64,000 nucleotides of DNA from Pyronema omphalodes (lineage: Eukaryota; Ascomycota; Pezizomycetes; Pezizales; Pyronemataceae). The DNA lies in NCBI GenBank assembly GCA_024516155.1, contig JAJJXM010000009.1:620001-684000 (forward strand). Reading direction: 5' to 3'. Under the pieces are notes generated by a model. That model made no database searches and was not told where the DNA came from. It saw nothing but the letters and a program-made list of their open reading frames with translations. Below, in pieces: positions 24,601 to 35,546 of this stretch (the first letter of the stretch is position 1; every line of letters begins with the position of its first letter). The position numbers and the translations under genes are program-made.

Positions 24601-25039
24601 GGTGTGAAGAATGGTGCGAAAGTTGACGGTGGGAATTCTGCTGCTGCTGCTGACCATGGTCAGACGAAGGTGGGTGCGCTGAAAGATTTGGGTCTATGGA
24701 TAGCTCTGGCCTTGTAAAGTCTTGATGACCTTGGAGACCTTGGAGTCCTGGAAGCCCGGACGACGACGAAAGCCCAGATGATAACGCCGGTAGCCCTGGG
24801 AGACCCTGGAGTCCTGGCAGACCTTGAAGCCCTGGGAGTCCTGGAAGTCCTGATGTTGAAAGTCCTGATAGGCTGGATCCATATGTTCCTCCACCGCCTT
24901 GAGAATGGGTATGGAGATGATGCGATCTGACGAAATCACTGTCTTCGTGATCATCCTCCTCACCTTCCCCTTCCCCATCTTCATCGTCGTTGTCGTGGTT
25001 ATCGACACCAAGTGCTTCGGAATATTGCCCCGTGTTCAT
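21634..25039 (-). CDS. Abp2-like (ARS-binding protein 2 family) protein with large low-complexity regions
   Basis: Abp2 proteins were described as binding replication origins (ARS) in fission yeast; in filamentous fungi their role is unclear. Two exons, 25039-23774 and 23595-21634, give 1075 residues from the first in-frame ATG. The conserved domain spans the 178-nt intron: LPDRNVTNETLDDAYVAF, ILYCNPSIPLDIDTSELRKVF, TWTKLATDLGVERT, QKVQQYAVRLK, then RWMHAMHINAFFEYIQ. Around it lie long low-complexity tracts: LPGLQG repeats, His/Gln runs and an (SH)n run before the domain; Pro/Ser-rich sequence, GMGQA x4 and a (QD)n run after it. A coiled coil (EELRKRVRELEDRLKGKELEV) ends the protein. The frame stays open upstream to an acceptor-like CAG at about 25232 with no ATG, so a further 5' exon is possible and the start is uncertain. 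Confidence 0.75.
21961..21996 (-). repeat. GACCAA hexamer repeat coding Asp-Gln
   Basis: Six near-identical hexamers (TTGGTC on the plus strand, the last one TTGATC) encode an alternating Gln-Asp run in the Abp2-like protein. Confidence 0.9.
22181..22240 (-). repeat. 15-bp minisatellite, four copies, coding GMGQA
   Basis: Four exact copies of a 15-bp unit (GCTTGTCCCATCCCC on the plus strand) start at 22181, 22196, 22211 and 22226. The unit is a multiple of three and adds GMGQA to the Abp2-like protein each time. Perfect identity suggests recent expansion and likely length variation between strains. Confidence 0.95.
24400..24660 (-). repeat. CAC/CAG-rich tracts coding His-Gln and Ser-His runs
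   Basis: Degenerate CTGGTGTTGGTG, CTGCTGATGATG and TGGCTATGACTA words encode (HQ)n, HHQQ and (HS)n runs in the Abp2-like protein. Mixed codons show the runs are selected at protein level as well as replicating by slippage. Confidence 0.85.
24718..24860 (-). repeat. LPGLQG collagen-like imperfect repeat
   Basis: Imperfect repeats of about 18 bp (GGACTTCCAGGACTCCAG-like on the minus strand) encode LPGLQG/LPGLPG units in the N-terminal half of the Abp2-like protein. Confidence 0.8.
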
Positions 25040-28000
25040 GGTTTCTATTTCTTGTAGCTCGGGAGAAAATGATAGTCCTCCTCCTGTTTCTCCTGTTTCT
25101 CCTTCTCCTCCTCCCTCTTCTCCTTCTCCTCCGACTCCCTCGACTGCACTGACTCCCCCGACCCCTTCCTCCTCCTCGTCGGATACTGCGGAATTGGCCA
25201 CTTTGATAATATCTGGGAACGAGACGACGGGATTATAATCCTGTCGTCACAGCTTTGTATATAGAATTTCGACTGATATTTACTAGTGGCTAAAAGATAG
25301 ATATGATACCTTTTGCTTTGCTTTGCTTTGTAGTATGTATTTGTATTTGTATTGTATTGTACTGTTATATCGATTGATTGATGAATTGATTGATGGATAT
25401 AAATTCTGTAATTTTTTCTCTTTGCTCTCTGTAATTCAACCTCAACCTCAACTCGGCTGCGCGAGTGATGCAAGATGCGGATGCCGATGCGGGTGCGAGA
25501 TTCCCGATGACCCCTGGCGCGGCGCGGTGACCTCTCTTTTTTTTTGCCTACAGTATGCGAAGTAGCGAAGTATCGAAGTAGCGAGTGCTATTCTTAGACG
25601 GCCGCACTGCACTGCAGGAACTTTTTTTTCGGTCCTTTTCTTTTCGCTGTGCTTGCCGGATGTAGTTAATAGGGACGTGTTATATGTGGGTCCTTCCCTC
25701 CTCCTCCCTCCCTACTCCCTCGCGCTGGGGTTTTGCAGGGGCTTCTTTCGTTAAAAAGAGCGCGGTTTGGTGACGGCGTGGTTTGTGGTTTGTGGTTTGG
25801 GAGTTAAAAGATCTTGATATGGCGTGGTGAGCGAGTGGAATGGTTGCCAAATAGGTAGCATAGACAGTTAAATGATCTCGAAATGGCGTGGTGAGCGAAG
25901 TGGGGGGGGATAGGTTGCCAAATGATGCAGCCGTTCAAAGTTACAAAAAAAGATCTCGATATGGCGTGGCGGCGAGCGAGCGAACGAGTGAAAATGTTGG
26001 TAAAATGTTACTGAAGAGGGAGTGAGTGGTTAAGGATTCCCAGTTCAATTTATGAAAGGATCGGTTATGGGTTTAGCGCCGCTGCACATGGCCACTGCCG
26101 GATTTGGATGTATTAAGGGCACAACTCTGAAGCAGATTCGTGACAGAGTTGGCGCGAGAAAATGTATGCAAATGCCGTTTCTCAAACATCGGCGTCCGCT
26201 GTGTAGAGTACCAGTTGGGCAAGTTGGTGATGGGTGAGAGGGAGATGAGCCGGGTAATTCATGCGCATTTCCCGAGAAAGGGGGGATTTCTGCTGGATTT
26301 CGCCGGTACTCTTTTTCCACCCACACCTCTCTGAGGGGCGCGTAAATGTCTATGCGGCGGTTCAGAATAACCGCTGAACAATAGAAATATCAAAGAGCAA
26401 GTCATGAAACGAAACATTATGAGGATACATGGGATACATTTAATCTGAATTTATTCATATTTTCCCTTCAACAACTCCCCAAACTTCACCTCCCCCTCCT
26501 TGTCAAGTGCCTGCACGCGCTTAAACGACTTTAACGAGGCCCGACTCCTCGCAACTCCCCGTTGTCGGCTGTTGGCCCTAGCATTAACGGCGGGACGGGT
26601 CCGATGGGTCGATGCGTTCCATTGGATGAGCGACCTGCACTAACGGACAGAGCCGCAGTAGATAGTGGCACACAGAGCCTCATTTCACTCCCCACTTTGC
26701 ACGCGGAGGCACATGCCATGGTCTGCCATGCGAAATGCCTGTTGTCTTTCCCTGCAGAAGATGTGTGACGTGACCGGAGCCCAATTCTCGGAAACCTTGA
26801 AAAGTCCCTCGTCCTTGTCTCTGCCTGAGCGAGCTGAGATCATCATACGGAGATGGAAAACGGCATGTGCAGGTACTCTGTGCACACGTTTTTGTATAGG
26901 TAATACAGAAAAAACGCTGTGATGCCAGATGCTCAGATGATGGATGATGAATGCTCATCATGGCCATCGTGTGCGTTGTTGCTCAGTTCGTCGAGAGGAA
27001 AGAGCTGTCTGTTCAGAGGGAAGAGGAAAAAGGAAAAAGGAAAGAGGAAAGAGGCAAGAGGAGAAAGTGTCTGTCCAACAAGAGTTACCTACCTCTACCA
27101 CTTACCCACTGTGCTCGTCTCTCCATCCTCCTCCACTCCCATTTCTCTGCACTCTGCTACTCCGTCTCCTTCTATCCTCGAATTTACCTCACCCTCCACC
27201 TATCCTCCTCACTCGCTTCTTTCTGCCATACCTTCTCCCCCGCCGCACCCCCCCCCCCCCCCAAATCATGCAGTCTCTCCGTTCCTCCTTTTCCCCTGGA
27301 AATCTTCAACTGCCCCGCTGACCCCTCATCACACCAACCCTGATGCGTCTTTCCTTTTTACACATCATCCGCCCACCACTTCCGCTTTCAAACGGTTACA
27401 CGTGAATTCATTCGCCGCTTACGCAAAATAATAATACTTCACGGTACCCCAGCATATACCTTATCTTGCGCACAGCTGCTGAAGACGACCTTAATTTTAT
27501 TTAGGGGAGAACGGTGCGCGATAGCGATTCTTAGTCTCCACTGCTTCTTTAGCATCCAGAACTTGCCTTTGTCCCGAACATGTTATGCTGTGGCGGGCCA
27601 GTCGCTTTCGTTTCTTAGTCCTTCCGGTCGTCCGTGGAGGCAACGCCTGGAACAACCCTCGACGTCACTTGCAGGCCAACTCCCATTTTCTTGGCTGTTC
27701 GAAAAGTCCAGAGGCTTGATCTAATCTGGGGCCCCGCTTCTCCGCCTTACCACTACTGCATACAAGCCGCCGCCATCCCATACACTCTATCTATTCCTTG
27801 GACTCCCCCGCATCCCCGGAGCCAGACCTATCAGAAAATTCCCCCCTCGAGGAACTACCCGGAACCAGCGGTAGTGTCGATACATCTCGCAGCCAACACG
27901 TTCTATCCCTCCCCTAGAGTACCTGATCCCCATAGATCCATACCCTGGATATCTATTTAGTGCCTCCCACTGAGATACTCGGGGTATTCCATACATATCC

Positions 28001-28317
28001 CTTCGCCCTTCGCCCGCCCAGGATCTTGTGCATCCTCACCTCTGCCGCCCACTTTCCTCTTGTCCGAAGCCACCCACCCCCAAACAATCACTCGTCGGAT
28101 CACCGGCAGGAGTCTACTCTACCTACACAACCAACCCATTAGTTTCTTGACGTATTCCTAAGTTCTTGTTCGAGTCTGGTCTTTCTCTTTGTGATCGTCA
28201 CTGTGTATGTCCCCTCCGAGGTTATCCTCTTAAGTCCACCATCCTCCCAGAATTCTATAAAGATCCTGAGCCTTCAGGAACAAAAATCGAGTCGTTATAC
28301 ACACAACTAACAGCAAG
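25040..28317. promoter_or_regulatory. divergent upstream region of Abp2-like gene and carnitine acetyltransferase
   Basis: About 3.3 kb between two gene starts. It contains the Glu-rich open frame that may extend Abp2 (to about 25232), CAATCAAT/TTGTATTTGTA simple repeats near 25330-25400, a 3-copy degenerate repeat (25810-25985), and a purine-rich block (27000-27065). A long C/T-rich stretch (27100-27320, with C15 near 27250) follows; it is typical of strong fungal promoters on the plus strand. No coding gene is supported. Confidence 0.5.
25810..25985 (+). repeat. three degenerate copies of a 64-78 bp repeat
   Basis: The core GATCTCGATATGGCGTGG, followed by a GAGCGAG-like word, recurs at 25810, 25874 and 25952 with a few changes. 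The first two copies are followed by GGTTGCCAAAT. No coding function; probably an old tandem duplication in the upstream region. Confidence 0.8.
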
Positions 28318-31013
28318 ATGGCGCCCACAAAGTTAGATACTCCTCCGGCATCGCCAACATCACCCTCCGGTCCTGCCAAAGCTGTCAACGGCAGTGTACC
28401 CAAAGTCAACACACAATTTGCTTCTCTCAACGAGTCTCTAATGACTTCTTCACCTGCTAGATCCAATGGATCAGACCCCGCCACTGTTTACCCTTACGAG
28501 ACCAAGCCTGGCATCACTTTTGCCTACCAGGACTCTTTGCCCAAACTTCCCATTGCTGAGCTTGAGGACACATGCCGAAAGTACCTCTCAGCAGTAAGAC
28601 CTCTTCAGACCAAGCGTGAGCACGCAGAGACCGTTGCCGCTGTCCGTGAGTTCCTCAAGACCGATGGTCCTGAGTTGCAGGAGAGACTCAAGAAGTACTC
28701 CTCCAACAAGAGCAGTTATATCGAGCAGTTCTGTAAGGAGTTTTCTATCCCCCACCCCATAAACTTTCACTGAACGAGTGATAGGGTATGATTCATACTT
28801 GAACTACGACAATCGTAAGCCATCCGGCTGGTGGATCCTCCAGGAATTTAACTTGCTAACATTGTGTGATTTTAGCTGTTGTTTTGAACTTGAACCCCTT
28901 TTTCTTGCTTGAAGATGACCCCACTCCCTCAAGAAGAAGCCAGGTTGCCAGAGCATCATCTTTGGTGATTTCTTCTCTTGCTTTCGTTCGTGCTCTTAGA
29001 CGTGAGGAGCTTCCTGCGGACAAGATCAAGGGAACCCCTCTTTGCATGGTGAGACTAATATTCTGGACTTGATGGGACTTTTCTAATATCATCCAGTCCC
29101 AATTCTCCCGCATCTTCAACACTGCCCGTATCCCTACCGAAAATGGATGTGTTATGCAGTCCGACCCTACCGCCAAGCACATCGTTGTTATGTGCCACTC
29201 CCAGATGTACTGGTTCGACGTTTTGGATGACAACTCCGACATTATCATCACTGAGCGTGATCTCCAGCAGAACCTCCAGGCCATCATCGACGATGCTCAG
29301 ATGACTCCCATTCAGATTGCGGCCAAGTCTGCCGTTGGTGTCATGACCACTGAGAACCGCCGTATCTGGGCCAACATCCGTGAGATCCTCACTGCTGAGG
29401 GAAGCCGCTCCAACAACTCTGAGTGCCTCAGCATTGTCGACACCGCCTTGTTCGTTCTCTGTCTTGACCAGACCACCCCTAAGACCGCCTCTGAGCTCTC
29501 CATGAACATGCTTTGCGGAACCAACGTTGTTGAGAAGGGAGTTCAGATCGGAACCTGCACCAACAGATGGTACGACAAGCTCCAGATTATTGTCACCAAG
29601 AACGGAAGCGCCGGTATCAACTTTGAGCACACTGGAGTCGATGGACACACCGTTCTCCGCATGGCTTCTGATGTCTACACTGACACCATCCTCCGCTTTG
29701 CCCGCACCATCAACGGAAACGCTCCCAGCCTTTGGGCCTCCCAGTCTCCTGATCCCTCCAAGCGTGACCCCTCTTCCCTCGGAGATGTCTGCATCACCCC
29801 CCACAAGTTGGAGTGGAACATGGTCCCTGAGCTTTCCATGGCTCTCCGCTTCGCCGAGTCTCGTCTCGCCGACTTGATCAACCAGAACGAGTTCGAGGTT
29901 CTCGAGTTCAACTCTTACGGAAAGAACTTCATCACCTCTATGGGATTCTCCCCCGACGCTTTCGTCCAGATGGCTTTCCAGGCAGCTTACTACGGACTTT
30001 ACGGACGTGTTGACTGTACTTACGAGCCTGCCATGACTAAGGCCTTCCTTCACGGACGTACTGAGGCTATCCGCACTGTCTCTGACGCCTCCGTTGAGTT
30101 TGTCAAGAAGTTCTGCGAGAACGCCCCTGCCGCCGAGAAGATCGAGGCTCTCCGCAAGGCATGCGTGCAGCACTCCTCCCTTACCCGCGAGTGTTCCAAG
30201 GGTCTTGGACAGGACCGTCACTTGTACGCTCTCTACTGTGTCTGGCAGCGTGGATTGGACGAGGACTGCGACACCGCTTCCAACGGTTCCATGTCCCCTG
30301 ACGGATACTCCTCTTCCCCCTTCTCCGACTCCTACAACGGATCTCTTCCCGAGGGAGGACGCATGCGTTCCTTCTCCGACGCCTCTTCGATCGCCGGAAC
30401 TCCTCCCATCAAGACTCCCCCTCCCCAGGTTCCTTCCATCTTCTCCGACCCCGGTTGGGACAAGCTCAACACCACTATCCTTTCCACCTCCAACTGTGGT
30501 AACCCCTCCCTCCGTGCTTTCGGATTCGGACCTACCTCAGGCGATGGATTCGGAATTGGATACATCATCAAGGATGAGAGCATCTCCATCTCCGTCTCTT
30601 CCAAGCACAGACAGACCAAGCGTTTCATCGACACTCTTCAGAACTACTTCCTTGAGATCCGCCACTTGCTCCGCGCTACCCAGCAGCAGAAGCCTATTCG
30701 CTCCGTTGCTCGTGAGGCTGAGAAGTTGACTCGCGCTCGTGGACCCACCGCTGAGCAGGGTCGTGGTGTTTTGCAGAGACAGAAGTCTGGAAAGATCTTG
30801 ACCGTCGGTGACATGGCTGATATTCGCTCTGAGGAGGGATCAGTTAGATCCGAGGGAGAGTCTGATGGTGAGGCTGGAATGCTCGGAGGCTACGGTTACT
30901 TCGATGCCGGATCTGTTGCCCACCTTCTCGAGAAGCGTATCAAGCCTGTCGGCGAGAAGAAGCTTCCCGGGAGGCGGGCTGTGGGGAGGAAGGTTAAATT
31001 GGCCGACTATTAA
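28318..31013 (+). CDS. carnitine O-acetyltransferase (Yat2/FacC-like, extended)
   Basis: Transfers acetyl groups between CoA and carnitine so that acetyl units can move between compartments; needed for growth on acetate or fatty acids in fungi. Four exons (28318-28732, 28785-28814, 28876-29048, 29097-31013) give 844 residues; exon 2 is only 30 nt and restores EQFWYDSYLNYDNPVVLNLNPFF. Family marks: LPKLPIAELEDTCRKYL, catalytic His384 in FEHTGVDGHT, RWYDK, ALYCVWQRG and GFGPTSGDGFGIGYII. There is no clear mitochondrial signal or C-terminal peroxisomal tripeptide (ends LADY), so a cytosolic form is inferred. It is about 200 residues longer than classic CATs owing to a Ser/Pro-rich insert (near residues 626-675) and a C-terminal tail after the last catalytic helix. 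Third-position C/T bias suggests high expression. Confidence 0.93.
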
Positions 31014-34000
31014 AGCCCCGACTGTTAGTTGTTGGATATTGAAACAGCTAGGAGCAATCTTGGAGGAAGATGAAGAAATAGGAGATTGGTGGGATCGCTT
31101 TGGTGAAGTGGGGGTTATGGTTATTGGCCCTTGATTTTGATTGATCTCTTTGTTGTTGATCGGTTTTTTTTGGCGAATGCTCTTTTGGTTGTGTTGTAAA
31201 GGCGTTTTGGGACTGGAATATCCTGCAAGCGATTTTTTGGATGTTTGTTTTTTTTTTCTTTTTCTTTTGTTTTATATTTTTTTTCCTTTGTTTTATATTG
31301 TACGGAGTTTTTCGGATATCAAAGATTTAAATTGAGTATTTTTTTTCTGAGGAATTTTTTTGAAGACCTACTGGCTATTGAATTGTTGTAAACTGTGAAC
31401 TGTGAATTAAAAATTGGACCTTCAGTAGTCACAGAAAACTATTCATGGACAAAACTGGAAATTGTACTGGAAATTGTGAATTTTCCCAAGAAACCCTCGG
31501 AGGATCATTAAGTACAATTTCACTACATATCCACTCAAAAGAACGAATAAAAAAGAACAAAAAAGAATTAAATTAAACAAAAAAAGTCAAAACAAAGGTC
31601 ATCTACACTTATAATCAAGCCAAGTCCAACAAGCACGCCGTATGTAGTTATACACATGTGTTTTTTTTCTTCTTTTCCCTCAAAATTGACACGCATGCGG
31701 AAATAATATTAAATTCCGATTACTTTCACTTTCACTTTCGCTAGGCATGTGATGTGTTGAGTAATAAATGTCGAGTGGCAAAATGTGAACCCCCCCCCCT
31801 CACACATACACACAGATACATACACACATATATATATGCGCCTTTGTCTGGATGTTTTTTGGGAGATGTGGTTTTTGATACCGTCATCGAGAAAGAAAGA
31901 AAGAAAGAAAGAAAAGAGAAAGAAAATTTTATAATTATCATTACATATGTCTTTCTCTTTTTTTCTTTTTTTCTTTCATCTTTGAATTTTTTGGGATTTT
32001 TGTTTTTTATTTTACTTTTATCTATAATTCCATACCCTGCATATTTAACGGTATGGTATGGTATCGTATGCCGGCGGTGGTATGGTACCTTTAAGATTAC
32101 TATACATCTCTACACCACTAGATTCAACCAACCACTAGACTAGAAAAATATAGAATAGTCCTTTGATGATTACTTTACACAAATCAAGCACTAGACTAGA
32201 AAAAATATAGGTCTAAAAAGTCAATGCATGTAAGAACAAAACCCAAACCAACCCATGAGCCAAAACTAAACCAGACTAAAGACGAGAAACTGAAAAACAA
32301 AAAACAAAAAAAAGATAAGATAAGATAAGATAACCCAAGCATGCAGGAACGAAGAACGAAGAAAAATAAGGCACCATACATACATACATATGTACACAGC
32401 AGACTAAAAAAAAACATAACCGATAGGATACGATGCGATGCCGTGGGAAAATAAGGTGATATTTTGATAGCCGTGGAAAACTCGGATGTTGGGTATTCCT
32501 TGTAAATAAACTGTTTTATCATAGAAAAAAGAAAAATAATTTGCCTTAGCATTGGGAAGAAAAAGAAAAGGTGGTTGGAAATAAGGCTGATATGAATGAT
32601 GGGGTTTAAAGCTCGGGGTGTTGATGTATTTATGTTGGGTGTATACATTCGACTGTATGAAGAATCACTCAGTGGTCGAATGGCCATTCCCATTCCCATC
32701 CATCATCCATAACCTCCAGTAAAAGCCATTTCTTGTTTACTTTCATATGTAGAAACCTTCATAGCCGCGTAACCGCGGAAATACGAAAGCACACCCGGAT
32801 ATTTTTTTTCTTTTCTTTTTTTTTTTTTGATATTAAAGTGAGCTCAGAGCTGTGGGTGGGTTTAAAGTTTTTTTTCTGGTACCAGCACCATAAACACGTG
32901 CATGAAACTCAGCCTCCCGTCGATCCTCTGTATCTTGTATGCAGGTGATAAATTATGATTCCGTATCCTGCGGCGGTTCATGTGCAACTTTCAACTTCCG
33001 ACGCATGCAGTGTGATGTGATGCGAATCTAAATTGTGAACCCGCCGGGTGGGAGAGAAAAAAAATTCCAGGAAAAAAAATTCGATAGGCCCTTGACCGTC
33101 TTTGACAAGCTTTGATATCCATTGCTTGCTTAGGGTTTTCTTGTCAACCCAAGAATTGTAAAACTTCCGGTCCTCCGATGAGCATCAAGCGAGGACGAGA
33201 ATGGAAATGATCAACGGTAAGAACTATTAAAGAAGCTAAGGAGAGGTGGGAATTAAGTTTATGCATGGAAGATGTTACTCTAGCAACGGCACGAGTATTT
33301 CTCATGCAATGTGACATCCTGCCCGCTGTCAACTTGAGAATCGGAAATCAACCGTGATGGTGGAGATAAGATAAGGACGATATCGTCAGTCAGCATCTCT
33401 CACTCGGAACTGGAATCTAAAACGTTCCGTTTCATAAAGGAAATTCAGTAACGATTATTTCCCCGAGCCGAACTTTGCGCCAATTGCCTCCCAAATTGTT
33501 TACCGAACCCCGTCTGGGTTGTTTACTAGATCACTGCCTCCAGTAATCACCCCGTGTTTCGAGCGCATCTCGGCGCAAGTTTCAAGCGGATGAAGCGGAT
33601 GAAGCGGATGTTTCAAAGCCATCCGGGGGATGAAGATCAGTCATCAGTCATTATCTCCATGGGGTCCAAAAGCTCCGTTAGGAAGTTGGATTGCTACATC
33701 ATAAAATGGTGGTGATTAGATATGATAATCGTGGGAAATTTTGAAGCAATCCACAAGCAAGCGACAAATTGGTTTTGCAGATCAATCTTTTGTATGGTGC
33801 ATCAGGAAGCTAAGTTCCCCAAGGCCCATCATAAAGGCTCCAAAGGTACAAGAGCGTGAGGTAGTTATGTCATGGCATCCTTTGGCGACCTTTATCAAAC
33901 AGGGGTGCGGCTTGGAAGGGGTGGCACGGTGATGCGGTGATGGATGGCACGGCCGTTGCTGGTGTCATAAGTCATGACTTGGTTGGAGCTTGGAAGCACA

Positions 34001-35546
34001 TATGTATGGAAGTCCCAGCGCGTCACTTGCGTATAAACCGCACGGCTCAGTCGGTTTCCAGATTCCAGTGGGTCTTGTCAGAGCTTCCGGTATCACAAGA
34101 TGTTGTCGTGGGTCCTTCATGAGTTTCCAGATAAAAGGCGACATCACGAGCTTTTTATCTTTTCTCCACAGTAACCGTAGTGATATTTATCGCCGATATC
34201 TGTAATGTTTACTCACCGTTCCCTCCGGATTATATATCCGGGTGCGTCTTGACGCGTCAACGGCCGCAATACCGTGTAATTTATGCTGAATGCAAAGGTA
34301 TAAAGAAAGTCTGGTTCTGGTAACCCTCGATACAGCACCCCACTGCTTCCGCAATTTCTCCGGCAGGGATTCGCGGATACCCGCTGTGGGTGGTCGTGGG
34401 TTATTTTGGGAGACGCCGTTGGCTGTGCTGGGAAATTCATGATCAACAGTGGGTGAAAGTAGCGTGGTTGTGATGACCCCTTGCGGAGATGTGTAGATGA
34501 GAAAGATGGAGGTGGATGTTAGGGTATTCGAGAATGCAGAGGATCAGAAGCTGTCATGCCCAACGGATAAGGAGAGATGGAAGTGGAAGAGAGATGGAAG
34601 ATATCTAAGTGGAGGATTGGGAGATTGACCGATTGCGAGAGATGAGGCTTTGTCAGTGGCGTTGTGTATCTGTGCTCTGGCTCTCCGACGACTTTTTGAG
34701 GACGGTGAGATGCTGAACCGTGCTTCAAGTTCGTGAGCTGGTCATGCCTCGAGCTTCAAACTGCTGCTGACTCTCTTGAACCGTGCTTCCCTCGCGCCTC
34801 TCGGTCTCTCGTGCCTTTCCTCGAATGCGGTCGTAGCCTCAATCGGACCCCTACTCAGAGTTCTTCTTCTTCGCCGCCCCTGCGGTTCGTTGCCGCCTCG
34901 CGTTGTCCTGCGGCGATAAGCTGAATTCGTCGGGGATTCAGGACACCTGTTAACAAGCCGTCGCTCAGCCGTGAAACATACTCTAACGCTGTCTGGTGTC
35001 TAAAAGTAGCCAAAATACGTACGCACCAACAAGTAACCTGAGAGAGAGCAGACAAGCAGCGGGTAGGCGAATTGTAAGATTGAAAGGTGTTCTTCTCGAA
35101 TATTGAGGCTTCCCGTCGCAACCTCCTGAAACTGTGAAAGGCGAGAGGAACAATCGACGTCGTCCGCTGTGGAAATTCCGTGAGACGGACAAAAAGGTTG
35201 TGAACCGATCTAACCCACACCACCACAAACCACCTCCAGTTCTTTTTTTACATTCTTCCGCTCTTTCTTTTGGCTTGACCTCACGCAACTGAGCAACCCC
35301 AAATCAAGCTGTTTTCTTTGCTTCGCTACTACCCAACTTACTATTCTCACTCTCGTTACTGCCAAACTGTACACCACAGATCTACTTCAGAACTATCGTT
35401 GAACGGGCCAGCTCCCTTTTCCGGGTACTCACCCCAACCGAGAATCATCGACAACTACGATTCCACCTCCACCACAACACCCCGCAAACTCCACGATTGC
35501 ATCACAAACGAAGCTTTGAGACTCTAACCCTCCGCAGCCGTCCAAG
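31014..35546. promoter_or_regulatory. 4.5-kb spacer upstream of PMT2
   Basis: Contains the carnitine acetyltransferase 3' region (T-rich, 31140-31330), simple repeats (GAAA)n near 31890, (GATAA)4 near 32313 and GAAGCGGAT x3 near 33585. The last 850 bp are C/T-rich and probably include a long PMT2 leader. Small frames on both strands lack any family resemblance. Confidence 0.45.
32312..32332 (+). repeat. (GATAA)4 microsatellite
   Basis: Four tandem copies of AGATA/GATAA. The word also matches GATA-factor sites, but the tandem arrangement suggests a microsatellite far from either gene start. Confidence 0.8.

Noticed and set aside
26919..27431. Overlapping plus-strand frames of 125-170 codons in three phases
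   Set aside because: They arise from a purine block followed by a C/T-rich promoter stretch that lacks stop codons in every frame.
29055..30221. 388-codon minus-strand frame opposite the carnitine acetyltransferase
   Set aside because: It mirrors a strongly codon-biased gene; the Leu/Val/Gly/Asp/Ser composition is the usual antisense shadow, and the sense strand has catalytic motifs.
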